Shown: positions 21,198 to 30,535 of the stretch, piece by piece | How positions within the stretch are numbered: position 1 is the first letter of the stretch | How the letters are laid out: the number at the start of each line of letters is the position of its first letter | DNA from: Caballeronia ptereochthonis | Lineage (GTDB): Bacteria > Pseudomonadota > Gammaproteobacteria > Burkholderiales > Burkholderiaceae | Assembly: GCF_001545075.1 (NCBI RefSeq) | Contig: NZ_FCOB02000014.1 | Coordinates: 1 to 64,000, forward strand | Length of the DNA stretch: 64,000 bases | Direction: 5' to 3' | The notes under the pieces: generated by a model | Databases searched by the model: none | Told to the model about the DNA's origin: nothing | What the model saw: the letters and a program-made list of their open reading frames with translations, nothing else | Position numbers and translations under genes: made by a program

Positions 21198-21537
21198 AGG
21201 GAAATTGCGGGGTTGAATTCGGTGCGAAGACATGATTGTCACATATGTTGCGACGCAGCGTCGCGCTCGTTTTGTAACCAGATGGGACAAATTGCCTGTC
21301 CGGCCGGCCGGACAATCCCGCCGGGCGCCTTGTCGGGTAAGGCTTCGACGACATATCGGGGCAGGAATATGTCGCTCATGCAATGCCGCCTATGGGTTGT
21401 GGTTTTTGGTGGTGATAGCTTTCGAACCATCGAGGCGATTGGAGCAATCCGATTCATCGCCCGCGAACAGCCAAGCCACCGGCTGCGCATCCCGCGCAAC
21501 CAGCAAGAAGCAACCGAGCCCCGCGAGACAGATTCCC
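21198..21537. promoter_or_regulatory. Divergent control region MFS / xdhABC with palindromes
   Basis: The 340-bp spacer contains GCGACGCAGCGTCGC at 21250-21264 (7-bp arms around one A) and the perfect 18-bp palindrome TGTCCGGCCGGCCGGACA at 21297-21314. Either could be an operator acting on both divergent promoters. No regulator gene is adjacent, so the binding protein is unknown. Confidence 0.45.
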
Positions 21538-23073
21538 ATGACTCAGCCGATCAACCAGCCGATCCGCTTCTATCACCGCAATGCGATCCAGGAAGTGAGC
21601 GGCGCGTCGACGACGCGCACCGTCCTGCAATATCTGCGCGAAGACGCGCGCTGCACCGGCACCAAGGAAGGCTGCGCCGAAGGCGACTGCGGCGCGTGCA
21701 CGGTCGTCATCGGCGAGCCGGACGGGGCGGGCGGCGTCGCGTTCAAGGCGGTCAACGCGTGCGTGCAGTTCCTGCCGACGCTCGACGGCCGCGCGCTCTT
21801 CACCGTCGAGGATCTGCGCCAGCCGGACGGCACGCTGCATCCGGTGCAGCAGGCGCTCGTCGACTGCCACGGCTCGCAGTGCGGCTTCTGCACGCCGGGT
21901 TTCGCGATGTCGATGTTCGCGCTCTACGAAAAGCACGGCCATGCGACGACGGGTTGCGCCGGCGCGTGTGAAAAGACGACGCCGTCGCGCCAGGAAATCA
22001 GCAACGCGCTGACGGGCAATCTGTGCCGCTGCACGGGCTATCGGCCGATCATCGATGCCGCCGAGCGCATGTTCGATCAGGCGCCGCTCGCGCCCGTCAA
22101 TGTGCAGGCGCTCGCGCGCACGCTCGACACCCTCAGGCGCGACGACACCTTCCACTACGAGCACGCCGGCCGCCGGTTCGATGCGCCGCGCACCGTCGAG
22201 GCGCTCGCGAAGATCAAGGCCGGGAAGCCGGACGTGCGCATTCTCGCGGGCAGCACGGACATCGGCCTGTGGGTGACCAAGCAGTTGCGCGATCTCGGCG
22301 ACATCGTCTATGTCGGGCAGATCGAATCGTTCAAGCACGTCGAGACGACGGACGAGTGGATCGAGATCGGCGCGGGGGTGACGGTCGAGCGCGCGTATGC
22401 GGAGCTCGTCAAGACCTATCCCGAACTCGAAGAGACGCGCGAGCGCTTCGCCTCGCTGCCGATCCGCAACGCGGGCACGCTCGGCGGCAACGTTGCGAAC
22501 GGCTCGCCGATCGGCGACTCGATGCCCGGCCTCATCGCATTGAATGCGCGCGTCGTGCTTCAGAGCGTCGACGGCACGCGGGAGATGGCGCTCGAAGACC
22601 TGTACATCGCGTATCAGAAGAAGGACATGGCGGAGAACGAGTTCGTCGCCGCCATCCGCGTGCCGACGCGTCGCGCTGAGCGCGCCAACCTCCGCTTCCG
22701 CGCCTACAAGCTGTCGAAGCGCTTCGACTCCGACATTTCCGCCGTGTACGCCGCGTTCGCCTTCATCGCGGACGGCGACGCGATTCGCGAGCCGCGCCTC
22801 GCATATGGCGGCATGGCCGCGACGCCGAAGCGCGCCACGCATGCCGAAGCCGTGCTCGCCGATGCCCACTGGCACGAAGCCACCGCGCAAGCCGCGATGC
22901 TCGCGCTGGGCCAGGACTACGCGCCGCTCACCGACATGCGCGCCAGCAGCGACTATCGTCTCGATACCGCAAAGAGCCTGCTGTATCGCTTCTGGCTGGA
23001 GACGCGTCCGCATGATCCGCTGGACAAATCGAAGCTGGATGTGCGCGCCATCGAACTGGTCGAAGCGAAGTAA
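21538..23073 (+). CDS. xdhA: Xanthine dehydrogenase small subunit XdhA
   Basis: Iron-sulfur/FAD subunit of xanthine dehydrogenase, 511 aa. The plant-type [2Fe-2S] motif GCAEGDCGAC (about residues 42-51) and the second cluster CGFCTPG ... CRCTGY are intact; the FAD domain (molybdopterin DH FAD-binding) begins near residue 205 with LAGSTDIGLWVTKQ, and IRNAGTLGGNVANGSP is the FAD loop. A CO-dehydrogenase flavoprotein C-terminal domain ends the chain. It passes electrons from the Mo subunit to NAD. First gene of xdhABC. Confidence 0.95.
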   Translation: MTQPINQPIRFYHRNAIQEVSGASTTRTVLQYLREDARCTGTKEGCAEGDCGACTVVIGEPDGAGGVAFKAVNACVQFLPTLDGRALFTVEDLRQPDGTLHPVQQALVDCHGSQCGFCTPGFAMSMFALYEKHGHATTGCAGACEKTTPSRQEISNALTGNLCRCTGYRPIIDAAERMFDQAPLAPVNVQALARTLDTLRRDDTFHYEHAGRRFDAPRTVEALAKIKAGKPDVRILAGSTDIGLWVTKQLRDLGDIVYVGQIESFKHVETTDEWIEIGAGVTVERAYAELVKTYPELEETRERFASLPIRNAGTLGGNVANGSPIGDSMPGLIALNARVVLQSVDGTREMALEDLYIAYQKKDMAENEFVAAIRVPTRRAERANLRFRAYKLSKRFDSDISAVYAAFAFIADGDAIREPRLAYGGMAATPKRATHAEAVLADAHWHEATAQAAMLALGQDYAPLTDMRASSDYRLDTAKSLLYRFWLETRPHDPLDKSKLDVRAIELVEAK

Positions 23074-23088
23074 GAGGGAGACAAGAAC

Positions 23089-25452
23089 ATGAATCAGCAA
23101 GCCGAAGCCTTTCTCGCCGAAGCCCAGTCGCTCGCGAACGAAATCGACGATTTCAGGCAGGTCCACGTTTCGCGTCCGCATGAGTCGGCGCACCTGCACG
23201 TGAGCGGGCGCGCGAGCTATACGGACGACATACCGCTCGTCGCGGGCACGCTGCACGCCGCGCTCGGCACGAGCCCGAAGGCGCACGCGAAGATCGTGTC
23301 GATGAACTTCGACGCCGTGCGCGCGACGCCGGGCGTCGTCGCCGTTTTCACCGCCGACGACATCCCCGGCGTGAACGACTGCGGCCCGATCATCCACGAC
23401 GATCCGGTGCTGGCGCAGGGCATCGTGCAGTTCGTCGGGCAGCCGATGTTCATCGTCGTCGCGACTTCGCACGACACGGCGCGTCTCGCCGCGCGCCGCG
23501 CGACCATCGAGTTCGAGGATCTCGTGCCCGTGCTCACGCCGGAGGATGCACGCAAGGCCGAATCCTACGTGCTGAATCCGCTGAAGCTCTCGCGCGGCGA
23601 TGCCGAGGGCCGCATGGCGAAGGCCGCGCATCACGAGCGCGGGGCGATGAAGCTGGGCGGCCAGGAACAGTTCTATCTCGAAGGCCAGATCGCCTACGCC
23701 GTGCCGAAGGACGACGACGGCATGCACGTCTACTGCTCGACGCAGCACCCGACCGAGATGCAGCATCTCGTCGCCCACGTGCTCAACGTGCATTCGCATA
23801 ACGTGCTCGTCGAATGCCGGCGCATGGGCGGCGGCTTCGGAGGCAAGGAATCGCAGTCGGGGATTTTCGCGTGCTGCGCCGCGCTCGCCGCGTGGAAGCT
23901 GCTGTGCCCGGTGAAGCTGCGTCCGGACCGCGACGACGACATGATGATCACCGGCAAGCGCCACGACTTCGTGTACGAGTTCGAAGTCGGCTACGACGAC
24001 GCAGGCGTGATCGATGGCGTGTCCGTCGACATGACGTCGCGCTGCGGCTTCTCCGCCGACCTGTCGGGTCCGGTGATGACGCGCGCCGTCTGCCACTTCG
24101 ACAATGCGTACTGGCTGTCCGACGTGAAGATCGAAGGTTATTGCGGCAAGACCAACACGCAGTCGAATACCGCGTTCCGCGGCTTCGGCGGGCCGCAGGG
24201 CGCGTTCGCGATCGAGTACATCATGGACAACGTCGCGCGCTCGGTCGGCCGCGACTCGCTCGACGTGCGCCGCGCGAATCTCTACGGCAAGACGAAGAAC
24301 AACAAGACGCCTTACGGCCAGACGGTCGAGGACAACGTCATCCATGAACTGATCGCCGAACTGGAAGCGACGAGCGATTACCGCCGCCGCCGCGAGGCCG
24401 TCAACGCGTTCAACGCGAGCAACGAGATCCTCAAGAAGGGACTCGCGCTGACGCCGGTGAAGTTCGGCATCGCGTTCAACGTCACGCACTTCAATCAGGC
24501 GGGCGCGCTGGTTCACATCTATACCGACGGCTCGATGCTCGTCAACCACGGCGGCACCGAGATGGGGCAGGGCCTGAACACCAAGGTCGCGCAAGTGGTC
24601 GCGCACGAGCTCGGCGTGAATTTCGAGCGCGTGCGCGTGACGGCCACCGACACGAGCAAGGTGGCGAACACCTCGGCGACGGCGGCATCCACCGGCACCG
24701 ATCTGAACGGCAAGGCCGCGCAGGACGCCGCGCGTCAACTGCGCGAGCGGCTCGCGAAATTCGCCGCGGAGAAGTTCGGCGGCGGCACGGTCGACGCATC
24801 GCAGGTGCGCTTCGCGAACGACCGCGTGATCGTCGGCGACGATGCCATTCCGTTCGGCGAAGTCGTGCAGAAGGCCTATCTCGCGCGCGTGCAGTTGTGG
24901 TCCGACGGCTTCTACGCGACGCCCAAGCTCTACTGGGATCAGGCGACGATGCAGGGCCGCCCGTTCTTCTACTACTCGTACGGCGCGGCGGTATCGGAAG
25001 TGGTGATCGATACGCTGACGGGCGAAATGCGCGTGCTGCGCGCGGACGCGCTGCATGACGTGGGCGCGTCGCTGAATCCGGCGCTGGACAAGGGCCAGGT
25101 GGAAGGCGCGTTCGTGCAGGGCATGGGCTGGCTGACGACGGAAGAACTCTGGTGGAACGACAAGGGCAAGCTGATGACCCACGCGCCGTCCACGTACAAG
25201 ATTCCGACGACCAACGACATGCCCGCCGATTTCCGCGTGGATCTCTTCAGGAACCGCAACGCGGAGGACAGCATCCATCGCTCGAAGGCAGTGGGCGAGC
25301 CGCCGCTGCTGTTGCCGTTCTCCGTGTTCTTCGCGATCCGCGACGCGGTGTCGGCGGTCGGCGATCACAAGGTGAATCCGCCTTTGAACGCGCCTGCGAC
25401 GGCTGAGGAAATCCTGAAGGCGGTGAACGCGGTGCGGAGCGCACGGTCATGA
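23089..25452 (+). CDS. xdhB: Xanthine dehydrogenase molybdopterin-binding subunit XdhB
   Basis: Molybdenum cofactor subunit that hydroxylates hypoxanthine and xanthine to urate. At 787 aa it is full length. Landmarks are the N-terminal hammerhead domain (GRASYTDDIPL), GGQEQFYLEGQ, RMGGGFGGKESQ (Moco loop), AFRGFGGPQG, GTEMGQGLNTK and the C-terminal KAVGEPPLLLPFSVFFAIRDA holding the catalytic glutamate region. It follows xdhA by 15 bp with GAGGGAG as a Shine-Dalgarno, and its stop overlaps the xdhC start by four bases. Confidence 0.95.
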   Translation: MNQQAEAFLAEAQSLANEIDDFRQVHVSRPHESAHLHVSGRASYTDDIPLVAGTLHAALGTSPKAHAKIVSMNFDAVRATPGVVAVFTADDIPGVNDCGPIIHDDPVLAQGIVQFVGQPMFIVVATSHDTARLAARRATIEFEDLVPVLTPEDARKAESYVLNPLKLSRGDAEGRMAKAAHHERGAMKLGGQEQFYLEGQIAYAVPKDDDGMHVYCSTQHPTEMQHLVAHVLNVHSHNVLVECRRMGGGFGGKESQSGIFACCAALAAWKLLCPVKLRPDRDDDMMITGKRHDFVYEFEVGYDDAGVIDGVSVDMTSRCGFSADLSGPVMTRAVCHFDNAYWLSDVKIEGYCGKTNTQSNTAFRGFGGPQGAFAIEYIMDNVARSVGRDSLDVRRANLYGKTKNNKTPYGQTVEDNVIHELIAELEATSDYRRRREAVNAFNASNEILKKGLALTPVKFGIAFNVTHFNQAGALVHIYTDGSMLVNHGGTEMGQGLNTKVAQVVAHELGVNFERVRVTATDTSKVANTSATAASTGTDLNGKAAQDAARQLRERLAKFAAEKFGGGTVDASQVRFANDRVIVGDDAIPFGEVVQKAYLARVQLWSDGFYATPKLYWDQATMQGRPFFYYSYGAAVSEVVIDTLTGEMRVLRADALHDVGASLNPALDKGQVEGAFVQGMGWLTTEELWWNDKGKLMTHAPSTYKIPTTNDMPADFRVDLFRNRNAEDSIHRSKAVGEPPLLLPFSVFFAIRDAVSAVGDHKVNPPLNAPATAEEILKAVNAVRSARS

Positions 25453-25955
25453 TGCACGTCGTCCTGTTCGGCGCAGGTCATGTCGGCCACGCGCTCGTGA
25501 AGGTGCTGGGCACGCTGCCGTGCGTCGTGCAATGGGTCGATGCGCGCGACGAGCTCTTCCCCGATGAAGTGCCGGCCAACGTGCAGGTCGAAGCCACCGA
25601 TCTGCCCGAGGCGATCGTCGACGAGGCGCCGGCCGGCGCGTATTTCATCGTGATGACGCACGATCACTCGCTCGACTTCGCGCTCACGCAGCGCATCATG
25701 CGGCGCGACGACTTCGCGTACTTCGGGCTGATCGGCTCGAAGACGAAGCGCGTGAAGTTCGAGCGGCGCCTGATGGAGCGCGGCGTGGCGGCGGATCGTC
25801 TGCCGGAGATCACGTGCCCGATCGGCGTGGAGGGCATCGTCGACAAGGCGCCGGGGTCGATCGCGCTGGCGGTCGCGGCGCAGTTGCTGCGCGTGCGGGA
25901 GATGACAGCGGGTCTCGGCTTGCCGGCGTTGAAGAAAAGCCGCGCGAGCGTTTGA
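25449..25955 (+). CDS. xdhC: XdhC-like maturation factor, Rossmann domain only
   Basis: XdhC binds and sulfurates the molybdenum cofactor for insertion into XdhB. Normal XdhC proteins have an N-terminal XdhC/CoxI domain and a C-terminal Rossmann-like domain. This 168-aa product starts directly at the Rossmann beta-strand (HVVLFGAGHVGHALVKVL) and continues through GLIGSKTKRVKFERR to CPIGVEGIVDKAPGSIALAVAAQLL, so about half of the family protein is missing. The start overlaps xdhB (ATGA), leaving no room for the missing part. It may be a truncated or minimal form; activity is uncertain. Confidence 0.85.
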   Translation: MMHVVLFGAGHVGHALVKVLGTLPCVVQWVDARDELFPDEVPANVQVEATDLPEAIVDEAPAGAYFIVMTHDHSLDFALTQRIMRRDDFAYFGLIGSKTKRVKFERRLMERGVAADRLPEITCPIGVEGIVDKAPGSIALAVAAQLLRVREMTAGLGLPALKKSRASV

Positions 25956-26040
25956 TCGCGACCGCGTGCGCCGGCAGCACGCGGTTCCACTTTTTGATCG
26001 CCTGCAGACGCAGGCATGAAAGCGGCGATTCAGCGACGCC

Positions 26041-26961
26041 TCAGACGAGGCCGTTGGTCTGCCTGAAGCGTCCCGGCGCGACGCCATAAAGCTCCTTGAA
26101 CCGCTTGCTGAACGCGGCCTCGGACTGATATCCGACGTCCGCCGCGACATCCGCGATGCTCTTCTTCGTCTGCGTGAGCATCGTGCTCGCGAGCTGCATG
26201 CGCACGTGACTCAGGAGCGCCAGCGGCGAGCTGGCCGAATGCGCGGAGAACGCGCGCATGAACGTGGCCCGCGACATCGCCGCTTCCTTGGCGAGCATTT
26301 CCAGCGTCCACGGCTCGGCGGGCCGCTCCAGCATCGCGATGATCGACGCCCCCAATCGACGGTTCGCGAGCAAGCCGAGCACGCCCGCGAGCGACGGCTG
26401 CTCGGCGAGCCACGCGCGCAGCACCATCGTGAAGAGCGCGGTGGACAGCGCCGTGATGATCGACGGCGCGCCCAGTTGCGCTTCCTCCGCCTCGCGCCGC
26501 ATCGTCTGCACGAGCGGCGCGAGATACGGCGCCGATGCGCGCGTGAACGCGACGTGCACGACATCCGGCAGCACGTCGATCAGAAGGGCGCGCGGCGCGT
26601 AGAGAAAGCGCCCGCACAACAGATCCACACCCGGTTTCTTCCCGCCGCAGTTGCTCTGCACCGTCACCGCGCCGTTGTGATGCGATTGCACCGCGGCGGT
26701 CTCCTCGTTGGCCTCGCGCGGCCCGATGCTCAGAACGTGCGCATCGCCGCGCGGCAGGAAGAAGATGTCGCCCGCGTTCAGTTCGAGCGGCGCATGGCCG
26801 TGGCGCATCACCGTGCAGGCGCCGTCCAGCACGACGTGGTACACCGCTTCGCCCGCGGGCGCCGGCGCGTGGTCGAGCTCGAGCGGGCCGCTCAACAGGC
26901 AGCGCAGATCGAGCGCGCCGGAAAGGTTCGCGAGCTGGATCAGTTTGTCGAGGGCATCCAT
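26041..26961 (-). CDS. AraC family transcriptional regulator with cupin N-terminus
   Basis: 306 aa. The N-terminal half looks like the AraC-type cupin domain (cupin_6): AVYHVVLDGACTVMRHGHAPLELNAGDIFFLPRGDAHVL. The C-terminal about 100 residues hold two helix-turn-helix motifs; SIADVAADVGYQSEAAFSKRFKELYGVAPGRFR is the second with its signature. It converges with xdhC and may have nothing to do with it. Target and inducer are unknown. Confidence 0.92.
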   Translation of the reverse strand: MDALDKLIQLANLSGALDLRCLLSGPLELDHAPAPAGEAVYHVVLDGACTVMRHGHAPLELNAGDIFFLPRGDAHVLSIGPREANEETAAVQSHHNGAVTVQSNCGGKKPGVDLLCGRFLYAPRALLIDVLPDVVHVAFTRASAPYLAPLVQTMRREAEEAQLGAPSIITALSTALFTMVLRAWLAEQPSLAGVLGLLANRRLGASIIAMLERPAEPWTLEMLAKEAAMSRATFMRAFSAHSASSPLALLSHVRMQLASTMLTQTKKSIADVAADVGYQSEAAFSKRFKELYGVAPGRFRQTNGLV

Positions 26962-27019
26962 GTGAGCGGGCGGGCTGAAGACGTCATTCCGGATGGTACC
27001 GAGTCCCGCGGCGCGGGCG

Positions 27020-28009
27020 CTACCTGGCGACTTCGCCCAGTTCCGTGCTGTCGGCCGCGTCGCCCGAAAGCGCCGCGACGGTCTTCTTGCGCGTGAGCGT
27101 ATCGGACACGCTCGACATCAGCGTGCGCAGCCACGCGACATCGGTCGGCTGATCGGGCTGCGGCAGCGAAAGCTGATAGCACTTGATGCGCGGAAACGGC
27201 ACCGGCGAATCGAGCACGGCGAGCGGCAGCATCGCGGCGTAATGCTGCGCGAAGCGGCGCGGCGCGGTGAAGATGAGGTCGGACTGAAGCAGCACTTGCG
27301 GCACGAGACCGAAGTACGGAATCGTCGTGACGATGCGCCGCCTGATGCCCGCGCGCGCCAGGCCGACGTCGATCGGATGACGCCTGCCGCCGCTGTACGG
27401 CGTCGGCGCGAGATGCGCGGCGAGCGCGTAGCGTTCGATCGTCAGCGGCTCGCGGGCGAGCGGATGGTTCGCGCGCATCAGGCAGACGAATACGTCGGTG
27501 AACAGATCCTGACGCGTGAAGCGCGGCTCGGGCTTCGTCCAGTTGGCGACCATCAGGTCGATCTCGCCTTCGTCGAGCATGCGCTCGTGGTCGCGCGTCG
27601 GGTTGAGCGATTCGATCTCCAGACGCGCGTTGGGCGCCGCGTCGCGAAATGCGGCGACGAGCGTCGGCATGAAGAAGTCGTTCAGGTAATCGGGCGCGGC
27701 GACGCGGAAAGTGCGGCGAGAGCTCGCCGGATCGAAATCGCCGTGCGGCGTCGCGACGAATTCGACCTCGCGCAGCGCGCGCTGCGCGGGCGCGAGCAGC
27801 GATTCGCCGTACTCGGTCGGCACCATGCCCTGCTTGCCGCGCACGAGAATCGGATCGTTCAGGATCTCGCGCAGGCGGCGCAGCGCGGTGCTGATCGCCG
27901 GCTGCGTCTGGTTCAGCCGCTGCGCGGTCTGCGTGACGCTGCGCTCCTGCAACAGCGTGCGCAGCACACGGATGAGCCAGATGTCGAGTGAGTCGGCGGG
28001 TTCGTTCAT
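27020..28009 (-). CDS. LysR family transcriptional regulator
   Basis: 329 aa. The N-terminal winged HTH reads RTLLQERSVTQTAQRLNQTQPAISTALRRLREILNDPILVRGKQGM, of the type found in the NodD/NahR/SyrM branch (PILVR and YGE motifs). The remaining 230 residues form the periplasmic-binding-protein-like effector domain. Only 58 bp separate it from the downstream AraC gene on the same strand, so both might be co-transcribed. The regulated target is not evident. Confidence 0.92.
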   Translation of the reverse strand: MNEPADSLDIWLIRVLRTLLQERSVTQTAQRLNQTQPAISTALRRLREILNDPILVRGKQGMVPTEYGESLLAPAQRALREVEFVATPHGDFDPASSRRTFRVAAPDYLNDFFMPTLVAAFRDAAPNARLEIESLNPTRDHERMLDEGEIDLMVANWTKPEPRFTRQDLFTDVFVCLMRANHPLAREPLTIERYALAAHLAPTPYSGGRRHPIDVGLARAGIRRRIVTTIPYFGLVPQVLLQSDLIFTAPRRFAQHYAAMLPLAVLDSPVPFPRIKCYQLSLPQPDQPTDVAWLRTLMSSVSDTLTRKKTVAALSGDAADSTELGEVAR

Positions 28010-28209
28010 GAGTCGAGCGGTTGAGTTCGGTCAGGCTGACGGCGCTTGCCCGATGTCGCCGGAGGCCGCGCGCGTCGCTCCCGTGCGTCTCAGACGCCCG
28101 AGGCGACGAAATGTCACACAGCCTGAACCGAAGTTAAGCGCTTATCCGTTTTTGACGCCATAGCGAGCGCCCTATGCACGGCATAGGCGCGCCGCCCGGA
28201 CGGCTTTCG

Positions 28210-28869
28210 TCACGCGAAATCCGCGTCTCTCGGCGCGATCGGCAACGCGCTGATGCGCTTCACTTCCGCGCCCTCGAGCCAGTTCGGCGAGCGCGCGACG
28301 TAGAGCACCATCGGCAGCGTATCCTCGCCCCAGAAGATCTGATCGTTGACGACGAAGGTCGGCACGCCGAACACGCCCATCGCGACGGCGCGATCGTTGT
28401 TCTCGCGCAGCTTCGCCTTGACGTCCTCGTCTTCCACGCGCGTCACGGCGTCCGGCATGCCGACGTGCTCGCACAGCGCGCGAAAGCCCTCCGGCGTGGC
28501 GGGGTCGCGCCCCTCGCGCCAGATATAGCGGAAGATTTCCCGCACGCAGCCGATCGCGCCGTTCGCCAGCACGGCGAGCCTCAATGCCTTGCTCGGATCG
28601 AACGGATGCGCGGGCGGCATCCTGAACGGAATGCCCAGCTGCTCCGCCCGAAAGAGCGCGTGCCGGTAGGTGAAGACGCGCTTGGAGGGAATCGTCGCGG
28701 CGTGCGGCTGGCCCCAGCGCTCCAGCAGCTTCATCAGCTGGACGGGCACGAGCTCGAACGGCATGTCCGGCCATTTCTCGTGTTGCTCCAGCAGCAGATA
28801 CGAAAACGGCGAAATGAAGTCGAAGAAAAAGTACGGCTGACCGGGGCCGGTCGAATGCAAGGCATTCAT
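28210..28869 (-). CDS. DsbA-family 2-hydroxychromene-2-carboxylate isomerase-like protein
   Basis: 219-aa cytoplasmic thioredoxin-fold protein without signal peptide. The N-terminal YFFFDFISPFSYL (SPFSY in place of a CxxC) and the C-terminal VFGVPTFVVNDQIFWGEDTLPML-like segment are hallmarks of the glutathione-dependent HCCA isomerase/kappa-class GST group. Such enzymes act in naphthalene-type aromatic breakdown, though many family members have unknown substrates. No other aromatic genes adjoin it except the mhp remnant about 8 kb away. Confidence 0.85.
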   Translation of the reverse strand: MNALHSTGPGQPYFFFDFISPFSYLLLEQHEKWPDMPFELVPVQLMKLLERWGQPHAATIPSKRVFTYRHALFRAEQLGIPFRMPPAHPFDPSKALRLAVLANGAIGCVREIFRYIWREGRDPATPEGFRALCEHVGMPDAVTRVEDEDVKAKLRENNDRAVAMGVFGVPTFVVNDQIFWGEDTLPMVLYVARSPNWLEGAEVKRISALPIAPRDADFA

Positions 28870-29014
28870 GTTCGCTTCTCCCTGAATTTCCCTGGCTTTT
28901 CCCGCGCTGCGGGCGCTCGGGCCTTATCTGTTGTTCATTCGCGGTGCGGCCGTGTCCTGCATCGGCGGATGCGGCACCTTTGCGCCGCGTCCGCTCCTGC
29001 TCTTCCAATAGATA

Positions 29015-30535
29015 TTACGTGCTGCCTTGTTCCGTGTCTGCCCGCGATGCGACGCTCGATGCGCCCGCTCGCGCCATGTCCCGCCCGTCCGCCTCTTCGC
29101 CCGGCGCGGCGGGGGCCACCGGCGCGTGCGCGAGACGCTCCCGCACGAAGCCGATGTGCTCGCGCAGCACGTAGAACTGGTCGGCGAACGCGAGCGGCAT
29201 CTTCATGCGGTTCACGGCCGACTCGATCGCATCGATGCGGTCGAGCAGGGCGTCGCGCTGCGCGGTGTCGGGGCCGCTGATCGCTTCCCGCTCGATCGCA
29301 ATGAGCGCGCCATACCAGCGATAGATGCGCGATTTCACGCGCCACCGGTACAGCCCGGGCACCAGCCGCAGGCCCGGGATCAGCACCACGATGAGCGGCA
29401 CCAGCACGACGAGCACGCGATCCGCGAGACTCGCGACCCAGAACGGCAGCGTGCGGTACAGGAAGCTCTTGCCCGATTTGTAATATCGCTCGGCGTTGTC
29501 GCTGATGCGGAATTCGTGGACGAGCGGCGCCGGAAACTCGTTCGCCCGTTGCAGCAGGTTGGCGCGGCCATGCACTTCGCGCGCGGCTTCGATCAGCAGG
29601 TCGGAGAGCGCCGGATGCAGGCTGTCGCGCGCGATCAGCTCGGCGGTCGGCGCGATCATGTGGACCGGATGCGGCGGCAGGTTGCGGGCGAAATCGAATG
29701 CGCCCATCGGCAGTTCGATCTCGGTGAGATACGGGAAACGGCGCGCATAGGCGTCCGCCTGGGCGAAGTCCATGAAACGGACGCTCGGCGTGCGCAGGAG
29801 CTTCGCCATGGTCGGCGGCTGGGCGGAGTCGCCCGACAGGAACACGGCGTCGATCTGACCGGCTTCCAGCGCGTTGGCCGCTTCGTCGCCGGCGAGCGGC
29901 AGCAGTTCCGTGCCGCCGCCCGGCTCGATGCCGTTCGCCTTCAGAAGCGTGAGCGCGAGCACGCGTGCGCCGCTGCCTTCCGCGCCGATCGCGAGCCGCT
30001 TGCCCTTCAGTTCCGACAGCCGGTTCACGACCGCCGCGCCGCGGTAGAACACGGCGAGCGGCACGTACGACACGCTGCCGAGCGATTCCAGACTGTCCTG
30101 AGTCGCTCCTGGCTTGCTCATGCCGCCCTGCACGAAACCGACGTCGACGTTCGATTTCGGGTTTTCCAGGCGCGTGAGGTTGTCGAGCGAGCCTTGCGTC
30201 TCCAGCACGTTGAGCGTCACGCTGTTGCGCGCGAGGATCGTCTTGTATTTCTGCGCGCTGTTCCAGAACGAGCTGCCCTTCGGCCCGGCGGCGATGGTCA
30301 GCGTGTTCGGCGGCGCGGGCTGGATCAGCCGCACGGCGAGATAGAGCGCGGCCGCGCAGACCAGCAGGATCGGGCCGAAGGTGAGCGCCAGGTCGCGCCA
30401 GGAGATCGCGACGAAGCGGGCGACGATTCTCGGCTGCGGCTTGCGGCGCGGAGGCGTTGGCGGATCGCTGCCCGGATTGGGTTCCGGGTTCGGTCCCGGA
30501 TTGTGTCCCGGATTGGTTCCTGAAGGCTGGGTCAT
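29015..30535 (-). CDS. TAXI-family TRAP-type solute-binding protein, membrane anchored
   Basis: 506 aa. The N-terminus is an Asn-Pro-Gly-rich tail (NPGHNPGPNPEPNPG) followed by one hydrophobic helix (LALTFGPILLVCAAALYLAV). The TAXI-type binding domain follows (TIAAGPKGSSFWNSAQKYK, VDVGFVQGGM, LKGKRLAIGAEGSG). A second hydrophobic segment lies near residue 385 (ADRVLVVLVPLIVVLIPGL), and the last 90 residues are cytoplasmic and basic/acidic. It is not a free periplasmic protein and no TRAP permease gene is adjacent, so the role may be sensory or accessory. Start ATG 30535 was preferred to one five codons upstream. Confidence 0.85.
   Translation of the reverse strand: MTQPSGTNPGHNPGPNPEPNPGSDPPTPPRRKPQPRIVARFVAISWRDLALTFGPILLVCAAALYLAVRLIQPAPPNTLTIAAGPKGSSFWNSAQKYKTILARNSVTLNVLETQGSLDNLTRLENPKSNVDVGFVQGGMSKPGATQDSLESLGSVSYVPLAVFYRGAAVVNRLSELKGKRLAIGAEGSGARVLALTLLKANGIEPGGGTELLPLAGDEAANALEAGQIDAVFLSGDSAQPPTMAKLLRTPSVRFMDFAQADAYARRFPYLTEIELPMGAFDFARNLPPHPVHMIAPTAELIARDSLHPALSDLLIEAAREVHGRANLLQRANEFPAPLVHEFRISDNAERYYKSGKSFLYRTLPFWVASLADRVLVVLVPLIVVLIPGLRLVPGLYRWRVKSRIYRWYGALIAIEREAISGPDTAQRDALLDRIDAIESAVNRMKMPLAFADQFYVLREHIGFVRERLAHAPVAPAAPGEEADGRDMARAGASSVASRADTEQGST

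Noticed and set aside
19854..21971. Open frame of 705 codons on the plus strand
   Set aside because: It runs antisense to the MFS gene and through the repeat and xdhA start; composition is that of a high-GC shadow frame.
21454..25368. Open frame of 1304 codons on the minus strand
   Set aside because: It is exactly antisense to xdhA/xdhB, is Arg/His/Glu-rich, lacks family similarity and arises from the GC3 bias of the real genes.
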